Assembly (NCBI RefSeq): GCF_032854445.1
Contig: NW_027017955.1
Location: 248,001 to 312,000, forward strand
Length of the DNA stretch: 64,000 nucleotides
Direction: 5' to 3'
DNA from: Liolophura sinensis
Taxonomy: Eukaryota > Mollusca > Polyplacophora > Chitonida > Chitonidae
The notes beneath the pieces were generated by a model. That model searched no databases, was not told the origin of the DNA, and saw only the letters and a program-made list of their open reading frames with translations. Below are positions 41,982 through 55,115 of the stretch, one piece after another. The number at the start of each line of letters is the position of its first letter. Positions within the stretch are counted from its first letter, which is position 1. The translations under genes were made by a program, and so were the position numbers.

Positions 41982-43807
41982 TGCTTAAGGTTTTCGAAAT
42001 GATGGCGAGAACATGAAAAATAAAACAAAAAGTACAGACATGTTTAAAATCAGATAAGAAAAAACCAAACAAGTTAAAACTCCAAAACCAGTATATTTAA
42101 AAAGTACTATATCTGGAAAGCTATATGTATGTACCATTTTATCCATAAATATTAACACATAAACAAATTTATATTTTATGATATAGGCCAATGGTCTTCA
42201 AATATTTTATGACAACATCGCCAGCGATCATATATAGAGTTGACTGTATAGAATCTTTGCCGAACATGAGCAAAGTCAACCAGGGTATGTTTGATGCCGT
42301 ATTCTGCATCACATCCAATATACTCGGGAGCACTGCTCCCATCTAGGATGAAATTGTGTGTCAGATGAGAATGCCCAATACGACACCTCGTTAAAACTAC
42401 TTGGTCTCTGCGAGACATTTGACGGTCTGCCAGTAACCTGCGGATGGTCGTGGGTTTCCCCCGTGCTGTGAGCGGTTTCCACCCACCATAATGCTGGCCG
42501 CCGTCGTACAAGTGAAATATTCTTGAGTACGGCGTAAAACAACAATCAAATCAAAAAAAAAAAAAACAGACATTTTACAATTATAGGCATTGTAGCCAAT
42601 GACAGGGTGAATAGCATGCAGTTTATTGTGGATCTGCAAGACCCACCCGCCCTGCCAAAGGCGACAAATACATTTAAGAATATTAGACTTTGTCAGTATA
42701 CGGTGTTTTAACCAGAGATACAGGTTTATACTGGGCAGCTTTCGCTTCCCTGTCCACGACTGTGTTTCTATGGATACCAGTGCGACTTGGTATCCAACAG
42801 AATATAATATCTTTACCTTTTTTAAATTAGTTTTCTATGTTTGCCTATTATCTTAAGTATCAATGGATTTTTAAATCATTATTCTGAATTGCCAAAAGGC
42901 AGGACTGGGAGTCGCTGCATATCACTGCCCTCTGGGCATGCCCCGAGGAAACATATGATAAGGCCAGGAGTATAGCCCTGGCCTGTGCAGAAAAGGTAGA
43001 AAATGAAGGTGGCAGACGAAGAGAAGTGACCCGCTGATCTAAGACAGCCGCAACCGCAACCCTGTCCCCATCCTTTGACCCGTCAGTATATATATATATA
43101 TATATTTATAGTCTATATAATCAGCCTTCATGTTAGCAAAACTTTGCTCAATAATAAGAGGATTTGTACTTGATTTATTATATTTACGTAGATCAAATAT
43201 TAGTTCAGGGTGTGGAAGAAGCCAGGGAGGAGACTCCGGAAAAGACACTGGAGCTATATCCTCTTGCTCCATGTTAGCTCTCACAATATGGTCCCGTATA
43301 CGCAGATCAAACGGAGGGATCTTGTCAGGACATTTATTAAATTTATCTACATATGATGGATTAAAAACACAGCTTAAAGCTCATCCAACAAACCCTGCCT
43401 ACGAGTTAGTAGCATATTGAAGGCTAAGTTTTATACGTCGGTTATATAAAGAAGGCTCATTTTCCTCCACTTATAAACTCTCCACACGGGGATGTTCTAA
43501 AAGCACCAAGGCTGAACCTCAAACCTTGGTGATGAACAGGATCCAACATTTTAATATACGACTTCCTAGCGGAACCGTAAAAGATGGATCCATAGTCCAA
43601 TTTAGACCTCACCAGAGAGCGATATAAGTTAGGTAAAACTGATCGGTCAGCACCCCAATCGATGCTTGACACGACCATAATTATATCGAGAGCCTTTGTA
43701 CATTTAGCTTGAAACATTTTCATATGAGGTATAAAAGATAGCTTGCTATCAAATATTAGACGTAAAAATCTTCTTTGTCCAACAATTTTAACCTGTTTTA
43801 CGTGGTC
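41982..43807 (-). pseudogene. Decayed minus-strand family A copy (A1-), unit 3
   Basis: Includes the SINE at 42421-42567 and the TA run at 43087-43105. All breaks shared with the other units. Confidence 0.85.
42421..42567 (+). mobile_element. SINE in A1-, unit 3
   Basis: Inherited copy with AGACATTT on both sides. Confidence 0.9.
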
Positions 43808-44066
43808 ATTGTGGAGATTCTGTATTATCCGTATTGTGAAGCTTTGGGACTAGGCATGTTCACACTATGGGAACAGCTACAGTATATAGCACATAGAACC
43901 CGAGCAATAGCCAGTACATATACACCGAAGCGTGAGTCCGGGGGTCAGTATAACCCGGTCAAACCAGTTTCTCGGCGACAAGTCCGCCTGCATGCGCACG
44001 GACTTTTAGTGTTCAACCACTGTGCCAGGTGCCTCTAAACAACACTTCTGTCACTCTTCTGAAATA

Positions 44067-44879
44067 ATGGATCAGTTACAGATTATCATGGACAGGCTTG
44101 GTAAGTTAGATTCTATGGTGACAAGTGAAACACTGGAAAAAAAACTACAAAACACTGAAGCAAAAATAGTTACAAAGTTGACAAACCTAATTGAGCAGCA
44201 GGAAGCCAGAATCTTTACTTTAGAAAAAGAAAATGATACCCTTCGGGCAGACATGCATGAATTAAGATTACAACACGAACAAGATCAAGAAGAACTGGCC
44301 AGGGTAAACAGAGATATGCGAAACTTAGAAGACAGGCAGAACGATTTGGAACAATACTCCCCTAAACAAAGTATACGGATTTACGGTGTAGATGGGGATA
44401 CAGCCACAGAAACAACTGACGAATGTTCCGAGAAAGTCGTTGACATCTTAACATCCAAACTAAAGCTGTCACTGACGTCTAGCGACATAAGTATAGCGCA
44501 GAGATTGAGACCGAAAAGACCTGACTTAAACACAGAACCAAGGGGTGTAATAGTAAAGTTCATATCACGACGACTTAAAGTTGAAGCGATAAAAAACAGA
44601 AGAGCCTTGAAAGGAGCAAACATTGTGATTAAGGAAGACCTAACGCAGAAAAAGCAGGCTATTTTAAAAGCAGCATCTGCACACCCCATGATTCAATCCG
44701 CCTGGTCAAGAGATGGCAAAATCTTCACCAAAGACTTCAACGAGGACGTAAGACAAGTGAAATCTACTGACTGCATAGACACTCTCATCAGTCTATCATC
44801 CCATACACCCAGAGTTCAAAGACCACGTGACCAAAGAAGTGGGAGGCCAATAACCAACTCACCAGCCCCTATCAGCTAG
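44067..44879 (+). CDS. LINE ORF1p-like protein, intact, unit 3
   Basis: Same 270-residue product with no substitution seen. Non-coding flanks extend over 43,808-44,066 and 44,880-45,237. Confidence 0.8.
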   Translation: MDQLQIIMDRLGKLDSMVTSETLEKKLQNTEAKIVTKLTNLIEQQEARIFTLEKENDTLRADMHELRLQHEQDQEELARVNRDMRNLEDRQNDLEQYSPKQSIRIYGVDGDTATETTDECSEKVVDILTSKLKLSLTSSDISIAQRLRPKRPDLNTEPRGVIVKFISRRLKVEAIKNRRALKGANIVIKEDLTQKKQAILKAASAHPMIQSAWSRDGKIFTKDFNEDVRQVKSTDCIDTLISLSSHTPRVQRPRDQRSGRPITNSPAPIS

Positions 44880-45397
44880 ATAACGATGGCTGCAATGTGA
44901 AGGATATATGCTATCTGATAACTCAGTTTGCTCTCGTAAAGAAAAAATCATCTTAGAATTAATAGAGCATTTTAAGTTAACGAAGTACACAGCTTTAATG
45001 TGTCGAAAAAGAAATAGTATGCTCTTCTGCACAATAATATCAGAGATAAATATGATGGGTGCGATCGGCCATAAGATCTGTCAAAACCTATCAGCTTTCC
45101 CAATATGTATTTTATTCGCCAGAATCCACCTTGCCTTTTATATTCCATTCTTGTGTATGATCTTCTATACTCATAAGCTATACCCAAATCACAACAGATC
45201 ACTATATTTAGGAATTATTCCATGTCAGCTACAATATGTGAGTGAGTGAGTGAAAGTTTTAACGTCGCTTTCAACAACATTTCAGTTTTATCGCGACAAT
45301 AAAACGTCAAGTAGTCGATCTACTACGGATAATTCATTTACTATTCGGTCAAAAAAGGACACCAGAAGTCGCATAACAAACAGACGGTAGTTTAAAA

Positions 45398-48300
45398 TCA
45401 CAGCTTTCCTGCCATACCAATGGTAGAGAGAAAATCAAAAATAGTATCACTTTCTACAGAATTGAAAAGTTCTGAAAGAGAGCTCACGTGATAAAAGGAA
45501 TCTCGTACAGGAGCAAAGTCGCCACAGTCAAGCAATATGTGCTTGACTGTGAACCGTTGATCACAAGCAAAGCAATGAGGAGCATCTTCTCCTTTCAACA
45601 AATACCCATGCGTAGCACGTGTGTGACCGATACGACACCTCCTCAAAATGCAAGAGCGGAGACGATGCCGTGAAAGGGAAGGCGCTGGACCAACAAACTG
45701 ACGAATATCATGCAGTTTGTTGGTTGTCTGGTCATCCCATTGAGCCTGAAACAAGCGCTTGATATAGGAGCAAATAAGTGAACGCAAGTCCGAATATGGA
45801 ACGTCAGTTTGGGTAGTAACGGAATGCAAAGCCGCCTTCGCGGCTTCATCTGCAGCAGTATTTCCAGGGATATCCATATGCCCTGGCACCCAACAAAAGA
45901 CAATGATAAAGTCTTCATTAAGTCGTTTAAACATCTCCCTGATAGACGGAATGTCTGGATGTACAGGCGAACTAACCCAAATTGCCTGGAGGCAGCAAAG
46001 GGAGTCAGAGCAGATGAGAACTCTGCTACCTCCTAGCTTTGGAATGGACCGAAGTGCGCACAAAATTGCCTTGGTTTCTGCAGTAAATACAGAACAGGAA
46101 TTTGGAAACCGAGTTGAAATGGTTCTAGGCCCAAGGACAGCGGCAGAAGCCACGCCATCATCATTCTTGGAACCGTCAGTGAATATGCGGTGATAAAATG
46201 GATACTTTGAACACATATTACTAAACTCCTGCTGGTATACTAAAGGGTTGGTGGAAGAATTCTTCAGGGAGGAGAGCGAGGTATCAACCTGAGGCTCAGG
46301 ACATAACCACGGTGGATCTTCCTGGATGCGTATGGGGGTGATAGTATCCAGCCCAAGTCCAGCTGCTTGCACGTGTTCCTGAATGCGGACACCCAGTGGA
46401 GGAAAAATGGATGGCTTCTGAGCATATAAGTCTTCAAATTCCGGATGGAAGACACAATCAAAGGCCGGGTTGGATGGATTGGCTCTAAGCTTGGTGATAT
46501 ACTGTAAGGATGGTTCAGTTCTTCGAAGCTCCGGGGGAGGCTCGTTTGCCTCAACATACAGACTCTCCACAGGAGAGGTACGGAAAGCACCTAAGCACAA
46601 CCGTAGGGCCTGGTGATGTATAGTATTGAGTTTCTTCAACTGGGAGCGCGACGGACCTCCATAAACACTGCAGGCATAGTCTAGCTTAGAACGAATCAGT
46701 GCTCGATAGAGCTGAAGTAGGGTTTCGTGATCCCCTCCCCATCGAGCACTAGAGACAACCTTCAAAATATTAAGCGCCTTTAGGCATCTGGCTCTAAGAT
46801 AATTAATGTGAGATTTAAATGTAAGGTGGTTATCGAAGATCACCCCGAGGAATTTTGCCTCCGGCACAACCTTGATGGGAGACCCATCTAAAAATACCTT
46901 GGGGTCTTCATGGGGGAAGTACTTCCGACAAAAGTGTACACAGTCTTCGACTTGGAGAACTTAAATCCGTTCTCCAGTGCCCAGGCATGGATTTTGTTAA
47001 GACAAATCTGCAGCTGTCTCTCAATGGTGTGCATACCTTTGCCTCGACAAGAGATACCAAGATCGTCCACAAAAAGGGACGCATTCATACCAGGAGATAA
47101 AACTCTGGCAAGGCTATTAATCTTACTGCTAAAGAGAGTAACTGATAAAATGCTGCCTTGAGGAACCCCCTGATCTTGTTCAAAGTAGTCAGATAGGGTA
47201 GCCCCAACCCGAACTTGGAAGTGACGATGGTCTAAGAATTTACGAATAAAGTCAGGAAGCCGACCTCTAAGTCCAAATCCATGCATATCTTTCAGAATGC
47301 CATATTTCCAAGTAGTGTCATATGCTTTTTCCAGATCAAAAAAGACAGATACGACATGGTCACGATTAACGATACCGTTCTTAATAAAGCATTCTAGACG
47401 AACAAGGTGATCAACAGTACTGCGATTCCTTCGAAATCCACATTGAATGTCGCTTATCAACTCATTAGTCTCCAAAATCCACACCATGCGATCGTTAATC
47501 ATCCTCTCCATAGTCTTGCATACACAACTGGTTAAGGAAATAGGACGATAGTTATTTGGATCGGTAGAATCCTTTCCGGGCTTTGGGATGGGGACAATAA
47601 TAGCGTTTTGCCATGAGGCAGGAAAATTCCCGGAAATCCAAATGGTATTAAAAATTCCAAGAAGCACCCTCAAACAAGGAAGATTCTGGAAGGTGTCGTA
47701 AAAGCTGATAGTGGATATCATCTGGCCCTGGAGTTGAATCATGGGCCTTGCTCAGGGATGCGGATAGTTCATGTAGAGAAAATGTAGCATTGTAGGATTC
47801 TTCATTTGAGGATGTAAAATCAAGATAACTTGCCTCGGTCCGTTCCTTGTCACGCTGGAACTGAGGCAAGTAATTATCTGAAGACGAATGGTGCGCAAAA
47901 GAAGCGCCCAACCTATTGGCTATGTCAAGTTTTTCTGTCAAAGAATTATTCCCGTCTTTAAGATGATTGACAGTGACATTGGATCCCTTGCCTTTGCAGT
48001 GGATCATATTCCAGACTTTTGACATAGGGGTACGATGATTAATCTTAGAAACATAACGTTTCCAAGAGTCACGTTTGGACTGTTTGATAGTCCTACAAGC
48101 TTTAGCTCCAGTACGCCTAACATCGTCTAAATTACCGGGAGATGGTCTACATCGGTACACGCGCTCAGCACGTTTCCTGAAACGCCTAGCTCGTTTACAG
48201 TCCTCCGTGAACCACGGTTTCTTAATACAGGGAACCGCACAAGATTTCGGGATACATTTGGAGGATACATTTGGAGGCTACATCGATTAGCTGATCCGAG

Positions 48301-49080
48301 AATAACTGGATAGGATCAACTGCATCAAGAAAAAGGTCGCTAGTAAGTGTTTCACCACACAGAACAGCAAAGCGGGGCCAGTCTGCTTAATCATAATTAA
48401 AGCGTGGAAGGGAGGAAGATACCGGCTCCTCAAGGGTAAGTATGGTGGGGAAGTGGTCGCTTCCGCACAGATCATCATGGACGCTCCAGCTGAATTCCGA
48501 TCTTAGCCCTGCATCAGCCAGAGCTAAATCAAGGATCGAATAAATGCCCTTTGCAGGATGAAGGTAAGTATGTGTGCCATCATTTAAGTCGCATAGAGAG
48601 TTATTAGATATAAAATCCTCCAATACAGAGCCCTTCTGGTTACGTTTAGAGTCACCCCAGAGAACACTATGGGCATTAAAGTCACCCCAAAGAAGGCACG
48701 GTGTAGGTAATTGATCACATAGATTTTGCAGCTCTTGTTGGTGAAGAGTAGAAGAAGGTGGTATATAAATACAACAGATTGTTAATACTATACCCAGTAT
48801 GATACGCACTGCCACCGCCTGCAAATCGGTGTTCAGTGCCATTTTATTGTGTATTACACCCTGCCTAATCAAAAGAGAAGAACCCCCTGATGCCTTTTCC
48901 ATTCGTAGACGTGACAACAGCGTGATGACATACATAACCTCGACATTGATAACTAGGATCAGTCAGAGTTTCCTGCAAGTTAAAAGCTATAGGACTGAGG
49001 TCTTGAGCTAACATCTGGAGCTCTGCGAGGTTATACCTCAATCCTCTACAGTTCCACTGTAAGATCTTTGTAGTAGCCAT
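45398..49080 (-). pseudogene. Family B ORF2, broken, unit 3
   Basis: Frames 48865-49080, 48387-48935, 47648-48160, 46888-47742 and 45398-46867 in order. One private change in the RT frame gives RVLSPGMNAS in place of RVLSPSMNAS. Confidence 0.9.
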
Positions 49081-49089
49081 TATTAATAT

Positions 49090-49793
49090 TTATTTACTCT
49101 TTTTCTTTTTTCTGGACTTCTTATACATCGCTGCCCTACGCTCAGCAAAATCCTCCTGTGACAACGTTATCAACATCCTCTGCTTTTTAGCCTTGTCAAC
49201 TTTAGAGTCTCGTCGCAATGTGCGATAATACGACCCCACGGATGTTGAGACAGGTACCAAGACCTCATCCTTGCCATTGGTATAGGCAGGCAAGTCTTCG
49301 GGTGCATCCATTTCCGAAAGAGATTCCTCCATATTGGATTCTCCACCAGTCCTAGACATATCAGATTGCTGAGAGCTTCCCTGAGGATCAAGGCAATGTG
49401 CTATATCTCTAGTGTCTAACTGTGACATTGTAGACGGGTCAGGACTGAACGTGCTACCCCATAAGGACGGGCTCTTACCAAGTGCACCTTTGGAGGGCAT
49501 CACGCCACTGGATTGCGTCTCCTTAATGCAGGATGGCGTTGTATCCGAAATTTCTGACGATCAAGAGGTAAGGAGGAATTCGAGATTTGACTCATACCGA
49601 CAACCCACTCCGGGCTATTTGATGTCTGAGATGCCTCGCAAAGGCTCTGGGGCCCACCTACTGCTGGCGATTCGCTTAACTTCCTTACCTTATTTGTAGC
49701 ACTCTCCAGCTTCCTCGTTGTCAGCAGCAGAGTTATCCAAAGTCCCTTTATTTTGTTGACTGGAAGGAACAGACTCGGCAGAAACCCCAATTT
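49090..49793 (-). pseudogene. Family B ORF1 C-terminal part, unit 3
   Basis: Open frame 49090-49503; same truncation and break as in unit 2. Confidence 0.75.
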
Positions 49794-49805
49794 CCATATC
49801 ATCCC

Positions 49806-50177
49806 GCAAAGGTTCTACACAGTCAACTCTATATATGATTTATTTGACAGCATCGCTGGCGATGTTGTCATCAATTATTTGAAGGCCATTGGCCTTTATC
49901 ATAAAATATAAATTTTAATTGTCATAAATATCTGTAGATAAACAGTTATATACATATAGATTTATACATGTGCTATAACCCTGGTTTTCGAGTTTTAACT
50001 CTTATTTTTCTTTTATACGATTTTAAACATGTCTGTACTTTTTGTTTTACTTTTGATGTTCATATTATCATATCGAAAACCTTAACCGTCTCGCGTTTTC
50101 ACCTTGCTCTCGCCACGATATGGCTGAAATATTGCCGATGTGGCGTTAAGCCATAATCATTCATTCATTCATTCATT
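49806..50177 (+). mobile_element. 5'-truncated family A insertion in B ORF1, unit 3
   Basis: Same insertion and same CATT repeat number as unit 2. Confidence 0.92.
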
Positions 50178-50824
50178 CCATATCATCCCCATGTCCCTGA
50201 CTATAATTACCATCATCATCTCCTCGACCTTCACCCCCGTGGGGTTTCCGGGGTGATAAGAATAGGGCCTCAGCCCTCTAGGCAAGCTTGTCGTAAAAGT
50301 CGACTAACCTAGAGCTCTCCTGTGTGAGCCCGGTGAATATAATAGGCTCACATCTTCTCGGTTGTGTGAGAGGCAACCGGGGAGCGACCTGTTTTCCGTG
50401 GGTTGCGACCCGTAATCTCCGAGGACGGGATCCTGGTGGCTGAGGGTGGGTTGGTCTTGCGAGATCCTCCGCTTTGGCCCTTACTTGGAGTGAAACGGGA
50501 GGTCGGATGGGCCCGGTCCGATCAATCGGCTTGGTCATGTCTTGCCTCTACGTGGTTCCAATTGCCTCAATAACAGCATATCGTTTGGCGAACAAATATT
50601 ATTTCTGAAATATCGTTTGTAGGACTACGTTTTGAGGCGGTGGCTCATGGGTCAATCGAGTAGATTGAATTTAACCTGTTGGTATAAATCAATCTGTTCG
50701 AGTATACCTCATATGGAATCCTTGGTGCCTTTCCTGCTGGGTATCCCCAGGTTCAGACATCGCCCTTGTTGGCACTCCGTGGTGGGTGGGGAACATATGG
50801 GCTGAATTGTATATACATATTGCC

Positions 50825-52186
50825 ATGTCATCTATAAACCTTAATTCGAATGTTTTAAATCTAAATACCAGGTCTTCCTCTCAGCCGATTTCAAGCGCTG
50901 ACAAAAAGAGGAAATTAGAGGTTTTGTCGGATTCGGCTGATAACGGACAGGACAGCTGGCCGGCCTTTATCGTTCTCTCAACAAAGAGTGAACAAAAGCC
51001 GGCCTCCAAAATTCATCCATTTGTACTGAAAAGGGCCCTGCAGGGTTCAGCAGGTACATTAAAAAACGTCAAGAAATTACGATCCGGAGACATTCTTATT
51101 GAATGTTTCCGGAAACAACAGTCCATAAATTTATTAGCTTTAAACAAAATAAATGATATTCCTGTGTATACATCCCCCCATAACTCCCTGAACAGCTGTC
51201 AGGGAATTATACGTGACAGAGATCAGGATATCATTGATCTATCAGAAGAAGAAATCTGCACTGAACTGAAGTCACAAGGTGTTACCAGAGTGAAACGCTT
51301 CAATATGAAGAAATCTGGTAACATCATTAAACTAAATACATATCTTCTCACCTTCAACAGTAAATCTATTCCGTCATATATTTACATTGGCCCGTATAGG
51401 GTTGGTGTGGACTTATATATACCTAACCCAACACGTTGTTTCAAGTGTCAAAAGTTTGGCCATGGCAAGGGCCAGTGTAAAAATAAACTGATTTGTTTCC
51501 GGTGCGGCAGCGAGGGTCATGATGGTTTCGACTGCAGCAGCACAGCAAAGTGCTGCAATTGTGGTGGAGATCACATGGCCTCCTCTAGGGACTGCCCACT
51601 TTTTGTAAAAGAAAAACAAATAATCACAATAAAGACTAAAAACAATATATCATATCAGGAGGCCCGGAAATTGGTCTCCCCTCCTAACATTTCACTGCAG
51701 ACTTCATTTGCCAATGCGGTCAAGCGAGTAGCATCTGTTGCTACTCAAACATCAATGACTTGGCCCATTGGAAACCAGAAACCATGTCTTATTTCTGTTG
51801 AACCTACTGTTCGACCTGCTTTTAATACGTCCTCAACCCAGACTGCCTCAATACAACAGATCAAACCAGCCAATAACACTGACCAACCCGATATTCCTAA
51901 ACCTAGTCAACCTAAAAACAAAAATGTGTCCGAAAATAAACCTCAAAATAAAAACAATAAACCTAGTAAACCCAGTGGCCCAACAGAGCGTCCCTCTAAG
52001 GCCACTGGGGACCCTGTCCAAACTTATAATAAATTTGGACCGTTGGAGGACGTTGGTTTTTCAACATCAGATTCGGATGTGATGGATACATCACCCGCAC
52101 CAGGGAGATCTAACAGCCGATCTCCCAGGATGGGTCGTCCACGGTCCAAACATAAAGAAAAATCTCCTATACGTCTCCCTCCGTAA
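50825..52186 (+). CDS. Family A ORF1 protein (gag-like), intact, unit 3
   Basis: Same 453-residue product as unit 2, with all three knuckles and the TAATG junction at 52184-52188. Confidence 0.9.
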   Translation: MSSINLNSNVLNLNTRSSSQPISSADKKRKLEVLSDSADNGQDSWPAFIVLSTKSEQKPASKIHPFVLKRALQGSAGTLKNVKKLRSGDILIECFRKQQSINLLALNKINDIPVYTSPHNSLNSCQGIIRDRDQDIIDLSEEEICTELKSQGVTRVKRFNMKKSGNIIKLNTYLLTFNSKSIPSYIYIGPYRVGVDLYIPNPTRCFKCQKFGHGKGQCKNKLICFRCGSEGHDGFDCSSTAKCCNCGGDHMASSRDCPLFVKEKQIITIKTKNNISYQEARKLVSPPNISLQTSFANAVKRVASVATQTSMTWPIGNQKPCLISVEPTVRPAFNTSSTQTASIQQIKPANNTDQPDIPKPSQPKNKNVSENKPQNKNNKPSKPSGPTERPSKATGDPVQTYNKFGPLEDVGFSTSDSDVMDTSPAPGRSNSRSPRMGRPRSKHKEKSPIRLPP

Positions 52187-52563
52187 TGGCGATATACGAC
52201 AAAATTATACAGTGGAATTGTCGAGGCCTTAAGGTCAATTTTATTGAAATAACACAGCTTGTTCAATCATTAAATCCTATAGCCCTGTGTCTTCAGGAAA
52301 CTCATTTGAAAACATCTGACAAAGATAAAATAACTCTTAAAAATTACTCATTATACAGTACGTACTCTAATGAAGAAGATCGAGCTGCAGGCGGCACCTC
52401 TATCTTCGTCAATAACAATGTTATTCACAGCCCTGTTGCTCTGGATACAGAGCTTCAGGCTGTGGCCGTTCGTGTTTCATTATGTGAAACAATCACATTA
52501 TGTTCAGTGTATATTCCCCCGAACATTTCTTTGTCAGCTTTGCAGTTACATAATTTAAAAGAA
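52186..52563 (+). pseudogene. Family A ORF2 N-terminal endonuclease fragment, unit 3
   Basis: Identical truncation to 36211-36588. Confidence 0.9.
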
Positions 52564-54558
52564 TGAATGAATGAATGATTATGGCTTAACGCCACATCGG
52601 CAATATTTCAGCCATACCGTGGCGAGAACAAGGTGAAAGCAAGAGACGGTTAGGGTTTTCGATATGACAATATGAACACCAAAAGTAAAACAAAAAGTAC
52701 AGACGTGATTAAAATCGAATAAAAGAAAAATAAGATTTAAAACTCGAAAACCAGGGTTAGAGTACATGTATAAATATATATAACTGTTTATCTATAGATA
52801 TCCATGACAATTAAAATTTATATTTTATGATATAGGCCAATGGCCTTCAAACAATTTATGACAACATCGCCAGCGATGCTGTCAAACAAATCATATATAG
52901 AGTGGACTGTGTAGAATCTCTGCCGAACATGGGCAAAGTCTACACAGTCAACCAGAATATGTTTGATGCCATATTGAGCATCACATCCAACACACTCGGG
53001 AGCACTGCTCCCATCCAAGATGAAATTGTGTGTCAGATGAGAATGTCCAATACGGCATCTGGTTAAAACGACTTGGTCTCTACGAGACATATCAAATGTA
53101 TATGAATTATAGCCAATGACCGGATGAATGGCATGCAGTTTATTATGGACCTGCAAGTTCCATTCACCCTGCCAAAGGCCACGAATATATTTAAGAATAT
53201 TGGACTTCATGTCAGTATAAGGGATTTTTATCTTAGATATGGGTTTATTTAGGGCAGCTTTCGCCTCCCTGTCTGCGACTGTGTTTCCATGGATACCAAT
53301 ATGACTTGGTATCCAGCAGAATATAATATCTTTACCTCTTCTAATTAATTTCCTATGTATAGCTAAAATTTGAAGGATCAAGGGATTTTTAAATTTATTA
53401 TTCTGTATTGCCAATAGGCAAGACAACGAGTCAGTGCATATCATTGCCCTCTGGGCACACCCAGAAGAAACATATGATAAGGCCAGGAGTATACCTCTGG
53501 CCTCGGCAGAGAATATTGAAGAAGAGGATGGAAGACGAAAGGAAGAGACTCGCTGCTCCATGACAGCCGCAGTCGCAACCCTGTCCCCATCCTTCAACCC
53601 GTCAGTATATATAAATTTATAATCCATATAATTAGCTTTAATTTCAGCAAAACCTTGCTGAATTATAAGAGAATTTATATTCGATTTATTATATTTACGT
53701 AGATCAAATATTAGTTTAGGTTGTGGGAGAAGCCATGGAGGAGACTCCGGAAAAGACACCGGAGCTATATCCTCCAGCTTGATGTTAGCTCCCACAATAT
53801 GGTCCCGTATACGAAGACCGAACGAAGGGATCTTGTTAGGACATTTAGTATATTTGTCTACATACAATGGATTGAAAACACAGTCGTAGGCAGGGTTTGT
53901 TGGATGTGGTTTAAGCTTTGTAGCATATTGAAGGCTAAGTTTTATACGTCGGTTATATAAAGAAGGCTCATTTGCCTCCACGTATAAACGTTCTACTGGT
54001 GAGGTTCTAAAAGCACCAAGGCTGAGCCTCAAACCTTGGTGATGAACAGGATCCAACATTTTAATGTACGAATTCCTAGCGGAACCGTAAATGATGGATC
54101 CATAGTCCAATTTAGACCTCACCAGAGAACGATATAAATTAAGTAAAACTGATCGGTCAGCACCCCAATCGGTGCTAGACACGACCTTAATTATATCGAG
54201 AGCCTTTGTACATTTAGCTTTAAGCATTTTTATATGAGGTGTAATTGATATTCGATTTTTTGTCAAAAATAAAACCCCTAAAAATTTATTTTCTCCAACA
54301 ATTTTCACTGGTTTACCAAAAAAATTAAGTTCAGGGTCTAGAGGGAATTTCCGTTGATTACAAAAATGCATACCGACGGTTTTAGATGCGGAAAATCTAA
54401 AACTATTGGCAACTGCCCATTTCTCGATCTTATTGAGACAAAGCTGCAGCTGCCGCTCGATGTTATTCATATTTTAAGCACGGTAGCATATCAGGAAATC
54501 ATCTACATATAAAAAAAACCTCTGTGCCAGATGTCAATGTTATAGCCAAACTAAACTA
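52564..54558 (-). mobile_element. Minus-strand family A 3' half, unit 3
   Basis: Differs from unit 2 by scattered bases, for example GAGACGGTTAGGG against GAGACAATTAGGG in the 3' UTR. Confidence 0.88.
52818..54470 (-). CDS. Family A RT end + RNase H frame, partial ORF2, unit 3
   Basis: The 550-codon frame of unit 2 with no amino-acid difference seen. Confidence 0.85.
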   Translation of the reverse strand: MNNIERQLQLCLNKIEKWAVANSFRFSASKTVGMHFCNQRKFPLDPELNFFGKPVKIVGENKFLGVLFLTKNRISITPHIKMLKAKCTKALDIIKVVSSTDWGADRSVLLNLYRSLVRSKLDYGSIIYGSARNSYIKMLDPVHHQGLRLSLGAFRTSPVERLYVEANEPSLYNRRIKLSLQYATKLKPHPTNPAYDCVFNPLYVDKYTKCPNKIPSFGLRIRDHIVGANIKLEDIAPVSFPESPPWLLPQPKLIFDLRKYNKSNINSLIIQQGFAEIKANYMDYKFIYTDGLKDGDRVATAAVMEQRVSSFRLPSSSSIFSAEARGILLALSYVSSGCAQRAMICTDSLSCLLAIQNNKFKNPLILQILAIHRKLIRRGKDIIFCWIPSHIGIHGNTVADREAKAALNKPISKIKIPYTDMKSNILKYIRGLWQGEWNLQVHNKLHAIHPVIGYNSYTFDMSRRDQVVLTRCRIGHSHLTHNFILDGSSAPECVGCDAQYGIKHILVDCVDFAHVRQRFYTVHSIYDLFDSIAGDVVINCLKAIGLYHKI

Positions 54559-55115
54559 CCAGGCAAAAGAAAGGTGTCACCGTATTTTTTTTCATAAAAA
54601 AAAAGTAAAAGCGCGGTTCAGGGTTTGATTCTAAGCAGGACTTAGTGTATGAATGCATAGTTTCCTCTACCAGAACGCATCGTCACCAACGCAGCAACTG
54701 GAATTGTGAAATTGCGACCACATGCAAAACGTCCTTTTGAGGCATGGCTCGTGATGCACGTGCGGTAATGTTGCATAAATACTCTTGCTCGAAAGAGAAG
54801 ACATTCAGTGACCGAAAAAACACCAACAGTATGCCAAGACTTACGCAAGCGCAACGAGACCAGGCCATCGGTATGTCCACCATGGCAGTCTCGCAACGTC
54901 ACATTGCAAGAACGTTCAACTGCAGCCAAACCACCATCAGGAGGTTGTTGATACGCTATCAGCAGACAGGCCAGACCCAAGACAGACCAAGATCGGGAAG
55001 ACCGAGGCTGAAGATCGCTACATCCGGCAGATCCACCTCCGAAACGTCAACAGCGGCGACGGCACTAGGCCATGTCATCAGCCCCAGAACAACACTGTGT
55101 CGTCTTCGTTCAACT
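54559..55115 (+). pseudogene. Tc1-like 5' part with transposase N-terminus, unit 3
   Basis: Shares the 17-bp deletion with unit 2; transposase start at 54831. Confidence 0.85.

Larger units (their letters stand above)
45238..50233 (-). mobile_element. Family B 3' two thirds, unit 3
   Basis: Same extent and truncation as in unit 2. Confidence 0.85.
50234..52563 (+). mobile_element. Family A 5' half, unit 3
   Basis: 5' UTR 50234-50824, ORF1, and the endonuclease start, cut at AAAAGAA as in unit 2. Confidence 0.92.
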